Below, in pieces: positions 26,648-35,864 of a stretch of DNA of 64,000 bases. Position 1 is the stretch's first letter. Every line of letters begins with the position of its first letter. The stretch spans positions 1-64,000 of the forward strand of contig CAYMPV010000021.1 in the NCBI GenBank assembly GCA_964392305.1. Direction: 5' to 3'. The notes beneath the pieces were generated by a model that saw nothing but the letters and a program-made list of their open reading frames with translations, was not told where the DNA came from and searched no databases. The translations under genes were made by a program, and so were the position numbers. This DNA is from JACKIC01 sp964392305. GTDB taxonomy: Bacteria; Planctomycetota; UBA1135; UBA2386.

Positions 26648-28108
26648 ATGCTGGATGGAAGAGACGTCGCCAGGCAGATCTCGAGCCGCCTCGCCGCCGC
26701 CGACACCGAGGTCTCCCGCCTCGGTACGCAGCTGCAGACGCTGCGCGCCGACCTCGAACGGGTCCGCACCGAGGAGGCTCGGACCATCGGCGAACTGGCC
26801 AAGGTGCGGCTGGGTGAACTCGACGGCAACCGCGTCGCCGGCGGACTCGACGCCGCCGACCGGCAGGCGCTCGAACTGCTCGAGGCTCGCGACCGTGAGG
26901 CTTCCCGGCTGCAGCAGGCGATCGAAGACGGCGCCCGGCGACTCGCCGAACTCAGCAATCAGCACACCACCCTGGTGTCGGTCCGCGATGCCGCGGCCGC
27001 GGCGCGCGACGGCCAGATCGCGGCGACGATGCAGCGGCTGGGTGAGGTCGAGCCGTACCGGGTGCAGCGCGCGCACGTCGAGTTCTGCGTGCATCAGGCG
27101 CAGAACGCCGACGACAAGGCCGATCAGGCCGAGGCCGATCGCGACCACAAGCGAAAGCCCTACGACGCCGACAAGCTGTTCACCTACCTGTGGCGGCGCC
27201 GCTACCGCTTTCCCGAGTACCGCGCGATCCCGTTGCTCCGCACGCTCGACCAGTGGGTGGCCCGGCTGTGCGGCTACGACAACGCGCACCGCGACTACGG
27301 CATGCTGCTGGCGATCCCCGATCGTCTGCGCGCCCACGCCGAGGCGTTGGCGAAGACCGCCGCGGCCGAGGCCGACAAGCAGACGGCGATGGAGCAGCAG
27401 GCGCTGCGCGAGGACCGCGTGCCGCAGCTCGACGAAGCCTTGCAGCAGGCGCAACGTCAGGTCGACGACTGCGAAGCACAGCTCGGCGCGGCCGAGCGCG
27501 GGCAGGAGAGCCTGTTCGTCGCGCAGGCCGAGATCGCCGCGGGCACCGACGAACATTCGCAGCGCGCCGCCGGCGCGCTCGACGCGCAGCTCGCCAGCGA
27601 AGACGTGGCCACGCTGAGCCTGGACGCGACGCGCACCGCGACCCCGGCCGACGACGTGTTGGTGCGCAAGATCGCGCAGCTGCGCCAACGCGCCGAGCAG
27701 TTGCGCGGCGAACTCGGCGCCGTCGAGGCGTCACATCGGCAGGCGCTCAGCGTGCGCGGCGACGTGCAGGACTTGTCGAGCCGCTTCCGGCGCGAGGGTT
27801 TCGACGCCAGCGACTCGCTGTTCGACGGTCTCGACGTGGCCTGGCTGCTCGGTCGTCTGCTGTCGGGCGCGATGCGCAGCCACGACGCCTGGTCGGTGGT
27901 GCGCGGCAAACAGCGCTGGCGGCCGTCGAACTCGGGATCGATCTTCAGCGGCGGCGGCTTCGGCAGCGGCGGCGTGAAGATCGGCGGCATCAAGATCGGC
28001 GGCGGCGGGTTCGGCGGTGGTGGCGGCTTCGGCGGCGGCGGCGGCGGCTTCCGTTCGGGAGGCGGCTTCGGCGGTGGCGGTGGGTTCCGCACCGGCGGCG
28101 GCTTCTGA
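26648..28108 (+). CDS. Coiled-coil protein with Gly-rich tail, third gene of the operon
   Basis: 486 residues from the ATG three bases after the preceding stop. The first 130 residues form a coiled coil, followed by a conserved-looking middle (L-F-T-Y-L-W-R-R-R-Y-R-F and W-V-A-R-L-C-G-Y-D-N-A-H-R-D-Y-G), then more coiled coil. The last 55 residues are almost pure glycine with Phe, Lys and Arg (repeats of G-G-G-F), a tail that also occurs on TPM/YgcG-type proteins. No transmembrane helix or signal is visible. A role as a partner of the membrane protein encoded just upstream is inferred from the coupling only. The longer upstream open frame is a shadow of the second gene. Confidence 0.72.
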   Translation: MLDGRDVARQISSRLAAADTEVSRLGTQLQTLRADLERVRTEEARTIGELAKVRLGELDGNRVAGGLDAADRQALELLEARDREASRLQQAIEDGARRLAELSNQHTTLVSVRDAAAAARDGQIAATMQRLGEVEPYRVQRAHVEFCVHQAQNADDKADQAEADRDHKRKPYDADKLFTYLWRRRYRFPEYRAIPLLRTLDQWVARLCGYDNAHRDYGMLLAIPDRLRAHAEALAKTAAAEADKQTAMEQQALREDRVPQLDEALQQAQRQVDDCEAQLGAAERGQESLFVAQAEIAAGTDEHSQRAAGALDAQLASEDVATLSLDATRTATPADDVLVRKIAQLRQRAEQLRGELGAVEASHRQALSVRGDVQDLSSRFRREGFDASDSLFDGLDVAWLLGRLLSGAMRSHDAWSVVRGKQRWRPSNSGSIFSGGGFGSGGVKIGGIKIGGGGFGGGGGFGGGGGGFRSGGGFGGGGGFRTGGGF

Positions 28109-28131
28109 CGGCCGCCGTTCCGTTCACGTTC

Positions 28132-29814
28132 TCAGTTCACGTTCACGGCGATGGCGTTCGCGGCCACGGCACCACCTTGGTTCGCCCCGGGCGTCAGCAG
28201 CAGGGCGCCGAAGTGCAGCGTGAAGGCGCCGAAGCCCGGCGGAATCGCAAGCTGCAGCGGGGCGTTGCCCGAAGGATCGGTGACCGCGAGGTTGCTCGAC
28301 AGCGGCGTGAAGAACACGGCGCAATCGGGCATGCCGAGCACACCCAGGTCGAACGGCGGCACCAGGCAGTCGAAGCCGGCGAACACCACTCCCGGAGTGT
28401 TGGCCGGCGCGTCGGTGATGCGGAACGTGAACGTCGTCGCCGCCTGCGGCACGCTGTCGCTGACCAGCCTGGGCAGCAGCGGCAGGTTGCCCTGGCAACC
28501 CAACCCCCATTCGACCGTGCGCGCCGCCGAGGACAGGCGCAGGAAGTCGACGTAACCGTCGGCGCGGCTGGTCGGGGTGCCGCTGTAGACGACCATCGGT
28601 CCGCTGTGCACGGCTTCGGCGCGTAGTCCATCGACCTGGGTGAAGGTGTTGTTCTCGGTCGATGTCAGCAGCGGTACGCCGGGCGTGGTCGCCGGATCGG
28701 GGATCACCATCGCGCCGCCGGTCGGCCCTGGGGCCAGGATGCGTGCGTAGAGGTTCTGGTAGTTCTCGCTGGCCCGCGCGAACACCGCGTAGACGGCGCC
28801 GTTCTCGGCGCGCGCCAACGTGTAGTGCTGGAACGTGGTGTTGCCGGCGGTCAGCGACGGGTCGGCTTCGACCAGCGAGATGGTCCACGTGCTGTAGTTG
28901 TTGCTCGGCGACGCGAACGCGACCTCGAGCGCACCGCCGGCCGGATTGGGCGAGCCGACCGAGTAGAGGATGTACAGGTTGCCGACGCTGTCGGTGGCGA
29001 TGTGGCTGCTGTTGGTCGAGCGCATGTTGCCCTGATTGCTGCCGTAGAGCGGCACGTCGGCGGCGGTGACGTATTGCAGGGTGGCGGCGTCGAACGCGCG
29101 ATAGCGGATGCCGTAGAGCCCGCTGTTGGTGCGGAAGCTCAGGTGGAACACCTCGCCGATCGCCTGGGCGCTGGCGAGCATGCCGTAGGTGTCGGTGTTG
29201 CAGCGGTACGGACCCTGGAACGCCGGATCACCGCGCCGTTTGACCATGATCCCGCCCGACCACGACGTCAGACCCGCCATCGTCGGCGAGCTGTTGGTGT
29301 TGTAGGTGATGCCGATGGTGCCGCCGGAGGTCACCGCGATGTCGTTGGGATAGAACTGGTTGGTCGAGGTCGTGCCGGTGAGCAGCTGGTCGGGCTGACC
29401 GACCCACGACGCCGTGCTGGTGTCGAATGCCTGGTAGAACAGGTGCGAGTAGCTGCCGTTGTTGGTCGCGTGCCAGGTGACGTGCAGCAGGTCGCAGCTG
29501 CGGTCCGCAACCACCGCGCCGCGCCCGTCGCCCGGAGTCGGCGTGTCGGCGACCGCCGTCCACGTCGTGCCCTGATTGGTCGACTTGTAGAGCGTCAAGG
29601 TCGTGCCCGTTTGCGTCCCCGTGCCATCGAGCTCGCGCACCAGGCACCACAGCGCGCCGTCGGGTTGCGCCGCGAGGCTGCGCGTCCAGGCGCTGGACAG
29701 ACGCACCGTGGCGGGCGCGACGCCCGACCGCACCGTGCCGGTCTGGGCGAGCAGCGAACTGCAGAACATCGCGCCGAGGGTCAGCGCGAACGAAGCCTGT
29801 CGTGGCATGGGCAT
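28132..29814 (-). CDS. Secreted BNR/sialidase-like propeller protein with C-terminal module
   Basis: 560 residues from the ATG before a signal peptide (M-P-M-P-R-Q-A-S-F-A-L-T-L-G, then SSLLAQ). A second ATG two codons on is also possible. The bulk has repeated S-x-N-x-G-x-T-W-like strands (K-S-T-N-Q-G-T-T-W-T) and other beta-propeller features, such as V-A-D-R-S-C-D-L-L-H-V-T-W. These resemble BNR/exo-alpha-sialidase-type propellers, but I see no complete catalytic set. The end carries G-L-G-C, F-D-L-G-V-L-G-M-P-D-C and an I-P-P-G-F-G-type segment, the module common to secreted proteins here. It is divergent from the gene at 29988. Confidence 0.75.
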   Translation of the reverse strand: MPMPRQASFALTLGAMFCSSLLAQTGTVRSGVAPATVRLSSAWTRSLAAQPDGALWCLVRELDGTGTQTGTTLTLYKSTNQGTTWTAVADTPTPGDGRGAVVADRSCDLLHVTWHATNNGSYSHLFYQAFDTSTASWVGQPDQLLTGTTSTNQFYPNDIAVTSGGTIGITYNTNSSPTMAGLTSWSGGIMVKRRGDPAFQGPYRCNTDTYGMLASAQAIGEVFHLSFRTNSGLYGIRYRAFDAATLQYVTAADVPLYGSNQGNMRSTNSSHIATDSVGNLYILYSVGSPNPAGGALEVAFASPSNNYSTWTISLVEADPSLTAGNTTFQHYTLARAENGAVYAVFARASENYQNLYARILAPGPTGGAMVIPDPATTPGVPLLTSTENNTFTQVDGLRAEAVHSGPMVVYSGTPTSRADGYVDFLRLSSAARTVEWGLGCQGNLPLLPRLVSDSVPQAATTFTFRITDAPANTPGVVFAGFDCLVPPFDLGVLGMPDCAVFFTPLSSNLAVTDPSGNAPLQLAIPPGFGAFTLHFGALLLTPGANQGGAVAANAIAVNVN

Positions 29815-29987
29815 GGTTGGTGGGTGGTAGGGGCGGAAGCGAAGGTCCGGCGAGTCTAGGCCGGGCGGTGTTCGCTGGCCGGACTGGCCTCGTGCGTCCC
29901 GTGTACCAAGGATGCGTCGGCGATGGGCCTTCGCGTGGTTCGGCGAAGGCGTTAGCTTGCGAGGCCTTCCTCCGTCACGAACCAACC

Positions 29988-31004
29988 ATGCAAGACACCA
30001 CGACCTCGCGCCTTCTGGGCGCTTTGCTGTCGATCTCTGCGCTGACCGCGCAGACGCAGCTCACCACCCTCTACGCCGGCGGCAACAGCCTCAACTCGCC
30101 GGGTTCGGTGTTGTTCAACGCCACGGTGCTCAACCCGAATGGCATCGTCGTCACGAGCTTCGACATCAACTGCGAGAACACGCGCAACGGGCCGATCGGC
30201 TCGGTGTTCCAGATCGACATCTACATCACCGCGCTCGGCGGTACCTACGTCGGCAATGAGGCCAACCCTGCGGTCTGGACCAAGGTCGCCGAGGGAACCG
30301 GCACCTCCGGCCCCATCACCACGCCGACGCCGGTCGACACCAGTGACTTCTTCCTGCCGCAAGGCAGCTTCGGCATGGCGATCAACTTCGTGATTCCGAC
30401 CGGGCAGCTCGGCACGGCCTACGCCTACACCAACGGCACCGGCGTCAACCAGTCGTACGCCGATGCCAACCTGCAACTCGATCTGGGTTCCGCGAGTGCC
30501 GGCGTGTTCACGGGCGCCGTCTACACACCGCGCGTCTTCAACGGCAGCGTCTACTACGAAGCGGGCAGCAACGCCGCCTACGGCCCGTATGGCACCGGTT
30601 GCGACGGCGGCGCGCCACAGGGTGCGCCCGTGCTGCGTCCTGGGGCCGCCAACTCACTGCCGCGTCTGGGTGCGGTCTGGGAACAGGATCTCACCAACCT
30701 CTCGGCGACTCCCGGCCTCGGCATCATGGTGTTCGCCACTTCGTTGCAGACCTGGGGCCCGTGGCAGCTGCCGCTGGATCTGGGCATGTTCGGCATGCCG
30801 GGCTGCCTGACCTACCTGCCACCGGATGCGAACGTGTTCTTCGTGCACATGGGCGGCAGCCACACCTACCTGACCGGTTTCCCCAACAACCAGGCGTTCG
30901 CGGGTCTGGTGCTCGGCAGTCAGGCGGTGATGCTCGATCCGGCCGCGACCAACGCGGTTGGTGCGAACGTCACCAACCTGTGTGCGGGGCGAGTCGGCAA
31001 CTGA
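29988..31004 (+). CDS. Secreted protein of unknown function with C-terminal module
   Basis: 338 residues. Signal peptide MQDTTTSRLLGALLSISALTAQ fixes the ATG at 29988. The N-terminal half is beta-rich and probably a jelly-roll-like domain, not identifiable by eye. The C-terminal half starts at G-T-G-C and contains L-P-L-D-L-G-M-F-G-M-P-G-C and a D-P-A-A-T-N-A-V-G-A-N segment, a very clear example of the shared module. Predicted periplasmic or cell-surface. It is convergent with the VIT protein gene 36 bases downstream. Confidence 0.75.
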   Translation: MQDTTTSRLLGALLSISALTAQTQLTTLYAGGNSLNSPGSVLFNATVLNPNGIVVTSFDINCENTRNGPIGSVFQIDIYITALGGTYVGNEANPAVWTKVAEGTGTSGPITTPTPVDTSDFFLPQGSFGMAINFVIPTGQLGTAYAYTNGTGVNQSYADANLQLDLGSASAGVFTGAVYTPRVFNGSVYYEAGSNAAYGPYGTGCDGGAPQGAPVLRPGAANSLPRLGAVWEQDLTNLSATPGLGIMVFATSLQTWGPWQLPLDLGMFGMPGCLTYLPPDANVFFVHMGGSHTYLTGFPNNQAFAGLVLGSQAVMLDPAATNAVGANVTNLCAGRVGN

Positions 31005-31040
31005 ACTGCCACTCCGTGACTGTCGTGCCGCGCGCCAGAG

Positions 31041-33368
31041 TCATGGAGAAACAGGCACGCCGCGCCGCCGCCGCAGGCACCATGCCGCCGCGAGACCGCT
31101 GCCGACGAGCAGCAACGTGCCCGGTTCGGGAACGGGTGCGCTACCGACGAGGTCCCGAGGTTCGGCGCCGATGCGCACGGTCGCGTCCAGGTCGTGCGCG
31201 GCGTAGTCGGCCGGCTTCTCGAGCACGACGGCACCGGCGCCGGCGGTGACGAGCCGGTAACGCGCGGCGAGTTGCATCGCCTCGTCGTGCTTGCCCGAGC
31301 CGAGGCTCCGGCGCGCCCGCGTGGCGGCCCACAGGCGCGCGAGTTGATCGTCGACGACCGCGGCGTCCGCGGGCGCCGCATCGACACGTTCGCAGACGCG
31401 CAGCACCGGGCCGCTGCCGCCGAAGGCATCGGCGCTGATGCCGCGCCGGGCCACCTCGGCGAGGACGCGCAGGGCGTCGGCGGCAGTCTGACCGGGTGCC
31501 AGGTCATGCAGCCACGCGGCGATCGCCGCATCGTCACGCACGCAGTTGTGTCCCTCGTGCAGGGCCACGGCGAAGATCGGTTGGTCGTTGTCGGCCGGTT
31601 GGTGTTGCGTGGTGTCGAGCATCGCGCAGGCGCCGTGCAGCCAGAAGACGCGGCGGTCGTCGCGTTCGGCGAGGTGCCGCGCGTGCCGCAGGGCGGGGCG
31701 CGCGTCGACGCCGCCGAGCCCGGATTCGCCGCTGAGCCAGGTCCGCAACGTCGCGTCATCGGCGCGGCCCGTGCGTTCGACGTAGCGGTCGCCGTGCACC
31801 ACGAGCACGGTGCACAGGGTCGTCGGCGGGAACGCGTCGAGCACCGTCGCGAGATCGGGCAGACGTTGCTGCACCGTGGTCGATGCCTCGATCACCAAGA
31901 CGGCGGCCGTCAGCGGATGAGGCTGCGGCGCTGGCAGCAGGCGCTGCAGCACCAGGCCATCGGCATCGGTCGAGACGGCCGTCGTCGCGCCGCGCGGCAC
32001 GTCGATCGGCAACGCCAATTGCGCATCGTCCAGCGTGCCGCGGAACGGCTGTGGCAGACCGTCGACGACCACCTCGTGACCTGTATCGGGTGCGGGAACG
32101 TCGCTGCTGACGCGGGGCAGCCGCAGCTGGTTGCCGGTGGCGCCGAGTTGCAGCGGCACCGTGCAGCGCACTCGCGCGCGCATCGGCGGCAGCGCCTGGT
32201 TGAGCGGGAACAACCGCAGCCGCAGGTGCCCGGGGCTCAGTTCACGCAGCAACGCTGGGTCGCGCGCCGCGGCGGTCACCGCCTCGAAGGCGCGCTCGAC
32301 GCGCTGCTGGGCGGCGAACGCCGCGGGCCGTTCGACACCGTCGATCCACAGCGACAGACCGCTCGCCACCGCGCCCGTGGGCAGCTGCAGTTCGAACACG
32401 CCCTCGGTTGACCGCTTCAGCATGCCGGTCGCCGTCACCAGCCAATCGACGCGCGCGACGGCGGCATCCCGGTCGACCTGCACCTCGAACCGCGAGGCTT
32501 GCCAGGCGGTTGGCGAGTTGCGGCGCGACAACTCTTCCCAGGAGCGTTGCTCCCAGGCCCCCGGCAGTTCGCGCCAGTCGACGCCGCGCGCCCGGTGCAT
32601 CGCCAGTTGTGCTTCTTCGGCGCTGACCTCCATGCGGCCAAGGACGTCCAAGAACCACCAGCGCGCCTGTGGTTTGCCGAGCATGAACCCGCCAAGTCGA
32701 TCTTCGGCGACGTCGATGCCGACTCTGCATGCCAGCAGTTGCGGTGCGGTCGGCGCGAGGCGCACTTGCTGCGCGAGCCGTTCGATCTCCGCCGCGTCGG
32801 CGTCGCCGCGACGCATCGACGAAGCCAGCTGCTGCAGCGCGCGCGGGTGGTCGCTGGCCTCGTGGCTGATCCCGACGGCCCAGACCACGGGCAGAACGCC
32901 GGCGCTGCCGGCCAGCAACAGCAGTCGGGTGCCCGAACGTCCCGCCGCGCGCCAGTCGGACACGAGCTTGGGCCACAAGCGCAGCAGCCCGAGCAGGCAC
33001 CAGTAGGGGGCCATGGCCAGGAAGCCGAGGCCGGCGAAGAAGATCGCGGCGACGATGAGGGGGGTTGCTGGTGCTTCGACCAGCGCGTAGAGCAGCGCCA
33101 TGCCGGTGACGAAGCCGGTCGCCACGGCGCGCAGCGACAGGTGCCTGGGTGTGTGCCAGGCTCCGAACTGCAGCAGCAGGTTGGCGGTGACGGCGAGCAG
33201 GGCGACGACCCGGTGGCCGATCGTGGGGAACAGCAGGTGGAAGTCGCTGAGCATGCCCGTGGTCAGCTCGGCGATCAGTCCGACGAACGGCAGCAGCCCG
33301 AACACGCCGGCCGCGCAGCCGCTCGGGAACGGCATGTTCACGGGCGTCGTCCGGTTGTGACTTTGCAT
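31041..33368 (-). CDS. Multi-pass VIT-domain protein with PEP-CTERM-like C-terminus
   Basis: Up to 775 residues. About five transmembrane helices lie in the first 185 residues. A VIT-like domain follows around residues 290-430 (F-E-L-Q-L-P-T-G-A-V-A-S-G-L and R-L-R-L-F-P-L-N-Q). A vWA-like part with D-T-T-Q-H-Q and F-W-L-H-G-A comes next. The C-terminus reads V-P-E-P-G-T-L-L-L-V-G-S-G then a hydrophobic helix and a basic R-R-R-R cluster, the hallmark of a PEP-CTERM signal processed by an exosortase. Two starts are possible: 33368, or the ATG 11 codons later at 33335. The 33361-33375 palindrome lies on the first. Similar to the MSEP-CTERM/XrtN-system VIT proteins. No exosortase gene lies in the window. 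Confidence 0.75.
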   Translation of the reverse strand: MQSHNRTTPVNMPFPSGCAAGVFGLLPFVGLIAELTTGMLSDFHLLFPTIGHRVVALLAVTANLLLQFGAWHTPRHLSLRAVATGFVTGMALLYALVEAPATPLIVAAIFFAGLGFLAMAPYWCLLGLLRLWPKLVSDWRAAGRSGTRLLLLAGSAGVLPVVWAVGISHEASDHPRALQQLASSMRRGDADAAEIERLAQQVRLAPTAPQLLACRVGIDVAEDRLGGFMLGKPQARWWFLDVLGRMEVSAEEAQLAMHRARGVDWRELPGAWEQRSWEELSRRNSPTAWQASRFEVQVDRDAAVARVDWLVTATGMLKRSTEGVFELQLPTGAVASGLSLWIDGVERPAAFAAQQRVERAFEAVTAAARDPALLRELSPGHLRLRLFPLNQALPPMRARVRCTVPLQLGATGNQLRLPRVSSDVPAPDTGHEVVVDGLPQPFRGTLDDAQLALPIDVPRGATTAVSTDADGLVLQRLLPAPQPHPLTAAVLVIEASTTVQQRLPDLATVLDAFPPTTLCTVLVVHGDRYVERTGRADDATLRTWLSGESGLGGVDARPALRHARHLAERDDRRVFWLHGACAMLDTTQHQPADNDQPIFAVALHEGHNCVRDDAAIAAWLHDLAPGQTAADALRVLAEVARRGISADAFGGSGPVLRVCERVDAAPADAAVVDDQLARLWAATRARRSLGSGKHDEAMQLAARYRLVTAGAGAVVLEKPADYAAHDLDATVRIGAEPRDLVGSAPVPEPGTLLLVGSGLAAAWCLRRRRGVPVSP

Positions 33369-33375
33369 TGCAAAG
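33361..33375. promoter_or_regulatory. Perfect AT-rich palindrome at a divergent promoter
   Basis: CTTTGCATTGCAAAG reads as 7-bp arms around one central base, in the 90-base gap between divergent genes. It covers the upstream candidate start of the VIT gene and lies 26 bases upstream of the alternative start. The AT-rich composition and symmetry suggest a dimeric regulator site. Confidence 0.5.
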
Positions 33376-33458
33376 ACATGAGAGCGAGGTCGCCATTGGC
33401 TGGCAAGTCCCCTCCAATGTCACGCGCGTGCCGCCCGGCGCCGCGCCATCGTCCAGCC

Positions 33459-34280
33459 ATGCGCCCCGATCGACTTCTCCATTCGTTGTTGCTGCTGTTG
33501 CTGCTGGGCGCATGCGCCGCGTCGCCCGACCCGGCTTGGCACGACTCCGTCTGTCGGCGCCTGCACGGGCACAACGACTACCTGCAGCCCGTGCCGCTGC
33601 AGCGTGCGGTCGAACTGGGGCTCGGCAGCGTCGAGGCCGACATCTTCCTGCAGGGCGGCGAACTGCGCGTCGGCCACGAGACCTGGCAGCTGCGCCCGGG
33701 ACGCACGCTGCGATCGCTGTACCTGCAGCCGCTTCGCGAACTGGTCGTGGCGCGACCCGAGGCATTCTCGACCACCGGCAAGCCGTTCGTGCTGCTCGTC
33801 GACATCAAGCGGGACGGAGCCGCGGTCTATGCCGAACTGCGGCGCGAGCTGGCCGAGTTCGAGGACATGCTGACGCACTTCGTCGCCGGCCGGGTGCGGC
33901 GCGGTCCGGTGACGGTGATCCTCTCGGGGGATCGGCCGCGCTCGCTCGTCGCCGCGGACGCCCATCGCCTGTGCGCGCTCGACGGGCGCCTCGGCGATCT
34001 GGAGGGCGATGTTCCAGCAGATCTGGTGCCGTGGATCAGCGACAGCTGGTCGCGCGTCGGCGACTGGACCGGCAGCGACGAACTACTGCCCGAAGAACGC
34101 GCCAGGATCACCGCCTTGGTGACGAAGGCGCACGCCCAGGGACGGGAGCTGCGGTTCTGGGGCGCACCCGATCGGCTCGAAGCGTGGCGCGCCTTCCACG
34201 AACTCGGCGTCGATCGCATCGGCACCGATCGGCCGCGGCAGGCGGTGGCGGCGCTGCGTGAATTGTCGACGGCGCGTTGA
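33459..34280 (+). CDS. PI-PLC-like (AIM6-type) phosphodiesterase lipoprotein
   Basis: 273 residues. The signal ends in a lipobox (L-L-L-G-A-C near residue 19), so this is a lipoprotein. The catalytic-domain start is H-G-H-N-D-Y-L-Q, then S-V-E-A-D-I-F-L and L-R-V-G-H-E, the conserved TIM-barrel motifs of the PI-PLC/glycerophosphodiester phosphodiesterase superfamily. His, Asn, Glu, Asp and the second His are all present. The late W-G-A-P-D and I-G-T-D segments also fit. Probable activity is cleavage of phosphodiester bonds in phospholipids or related polymers at the cell envelope. The substrate cannot be told. It is divergent from the VIT protein. Confidence 0.82.
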   Translation: MRPDRLLHSLLLLLLLGACAASPDPAWHDSVCRRLHGHNDYLQPVPLQRAVELGLGSVEADIFLQGGELRVGHETWQLRPGRTLRSLYLQPLRELVVARPEAFSTTGKPFVLLVDIKRDGAAVYAELRRELAEFEDMLTHFVAGRVRRGPVTVILSGDRPRSLVAADAHRLCALDGRLGDLEGDVPADLVPWISDSWSRVGDWTGSDELLPEERARITALVTKAHAQGRELRFWGAPDRLEAWRAFHELGVDRIGTDRPRQAVAALRELSTAR

Positions 34281-34328
34281 GGGAGTGTGCTGGTCGGCGA
34301 TCGCGCAACGCGGTCCGTGGTTCTGCAG

Positions 34329-35813
34329 TCAGTCGTTCTTGCGCGCTGCGGCGGTGCGCACGCCCAGGGACTCACGCCGCCAGTGGGTGCCGTCGTTGCG
34401 GGCGACGCCGTCGGCGAAGGCGAAGCGGAACCACTCGACACGCACCCAGGTCGGTCGTCGGTCGCCGAACGGTGTCGTCGAGAACAGGCGCACGACGGCC
34501 GGTTCGGCGTCGAGCAGACGTTGTTGCAGTGCCCGCAGCCACTCGTCTTCGCTCGGCGGACAGAAGCCCGCGAACCACAGCTTGAAGCCCAGGTAGTCGT
34601 GGTAGGGGGCGTAGCTGCGCGGCGCGCGATCGACGTGCGCCGGCGTGCCGAGCGGTTCGTAGTCGAGCCAGTTCTGGCCATCGTCGCTGCCTTGCACGAC
34701 CAGGCCGAGCCGTTCGTTGGGCATCAGGCAGAACATCGTGTAGCAAGAAGCGATGCGCCACGGTTGCAGGGTGCGTTCGACCGGCGCCAGCCACGGTGCG
34801 ATGCGTTCGAGGGAGGTGCCCAGCAACACCAGGGTCGGCCCCACCGTCGCGAACAGCACCACGCCGGCGTAGGCCCCGGCGGCGGCGCGCCGCACGGCGT
34901 TCTTCGCCTCCGTTCGCGACGGCAGCAGCGTCGGCCGCCAGCGGGTGGGCAACAGCCGCAGCAGCGCGGCGTCGTCCCACAGCATCAGCAGCAGGCCGAT
35001 GGTCAGCAGGTTGAAGCCGCGGATGTTACACACCCATTGGATGCCCACCATCAGCGCGATGCACGCCGCGGCGGCGAGGCGGCGCGGCATGCCCGGCATC
35101 AGCAACAGGAACGGACACAGCAACTCGCAGAACAGCGTGAACAAACACATCGCCTGCAGGCACCACGTCGGCAGCGCGGCCAACACCGCCGCCGCGGCCG
35201 TCGGATGCGGCATCGTCAGCAGGAAGTCGCCGATCGCCGACAGGTCGCGCCACGGCTCGTGGTAGACGATCTTGGTGAGTCCCGGCCCGAGCAGCAGACG
35301 CAGCAGCAGCCAGAGCACCAGCCAGCGTTTCCAGTTCGCCAGTTCCTCCTTGGCGCGCCACAGCCACAGCGATCCGGGTGCGATGGCGATGCCGAGGAAC
35401 ACCACCTCACATTGCAGATCGTCGTACGGGTAGTTGAACCAACGCACGGTGCCGCCTTCGAGCGCCCGGAACGACAGCCAGGCGAGGTAGGCGACCAGAC
35501 AGCACGCGCGCGGCGCAAAGCCGATCGTCAGCAGCAGGCTGGCGACCAGGCCGAGCCAGGCCACGGCGCTGACGAACCAGTCATCGGCGCACAACCAGAA
35601 CAACGACGGCGCCGCCAGCGGCGCGCGCGCGCCGGTCGACGACGACCACGCCGCGAGGATGTCCCGCAGTGGCGTGATGCCGCGGCTGCCGATCAGGCCG
35701 GGTGCCTGATGGACGAGGGCCAGGAAACCGGCGGAAAGGCAGAACCCGAGCAGCAGCAGGAAGGCGGCCCTGCCGATGCGGTACGTGGGAGCGCTGTCGA
35801 TCGGGGCCGGCAT
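34329..35813 (-). CDS. Lipase maturation factor-family membrane protein
   Basis: 494 residues with about seven to nine transmembrane helices. The N-terminal G-L-I-G-S-R-G-I-T-P-L motif and the C-terminal V-V-Q-G-S-D-D-G-Q-N-W-L-D-Y-E block, then a Y-A-P-Y-H-D-Y-L-G-F-K-L-W-F-A-G segment, match the lipase maturation factor (LMF1/2) family. In animals LMF proteins help fold secreted lipases in the ER; bacterial members are of unknown function. It lies 51 bases downstream of the DUF418 membrane gene on the same strand, so the two may be co-expressed. No lipase gene is next to it except perhaps the phosphodiesterase lipoprotein at 33459. Confidence 0.82.
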   Translation of the reverse strand: MPAPIDSAPTYRIGRAAFLLLLGFCLSAGFLALVHQAPGLIGSRGITPLRDILAAWSSSTGARAPLAAPSLFWLCADDWFVSAVAWLGLVASLLLTIGFAPRACCLVAYLAWLSFRALEGGTVRWFNYPYDDLQCEVVFLGIAIAPGSLWLWRAKEELANWKRWLVLWLLLRLLLGPGLTKIVYHEPWRDLSAIGDFLLTMPHPTAAAAVLAALPTWCLQAMCLFTLFCELLCPFLLLMPGMPRRLAAAACIALMVGIQWVCNIRGFNLLTIGLLLMLWDDAALLRLLPTRWRPTLLPSRTEAKNAVRRAAAGAYAGVVLFATVGPTLVLLGTSLERIAPWLAPVERTLQPWRIASCYTMFCLMPNERLGLVVQGSDDGQNWLDYEPLGTPAHVDRAPRSYAPYHDYLGFKLWFAGFCPPSEDEWLRALQQRLLDAEPAVVRLFSTTPFGDRRPTWVRVEWFRFAFADGVARNDGTHWRRESLGVRTAAARKND

Positions 35814-35864
35814 CCGGTGGGGCCACCTTGTAGCAGGAGCCGGCGGGTCCGGGGTGGGGGTGCG

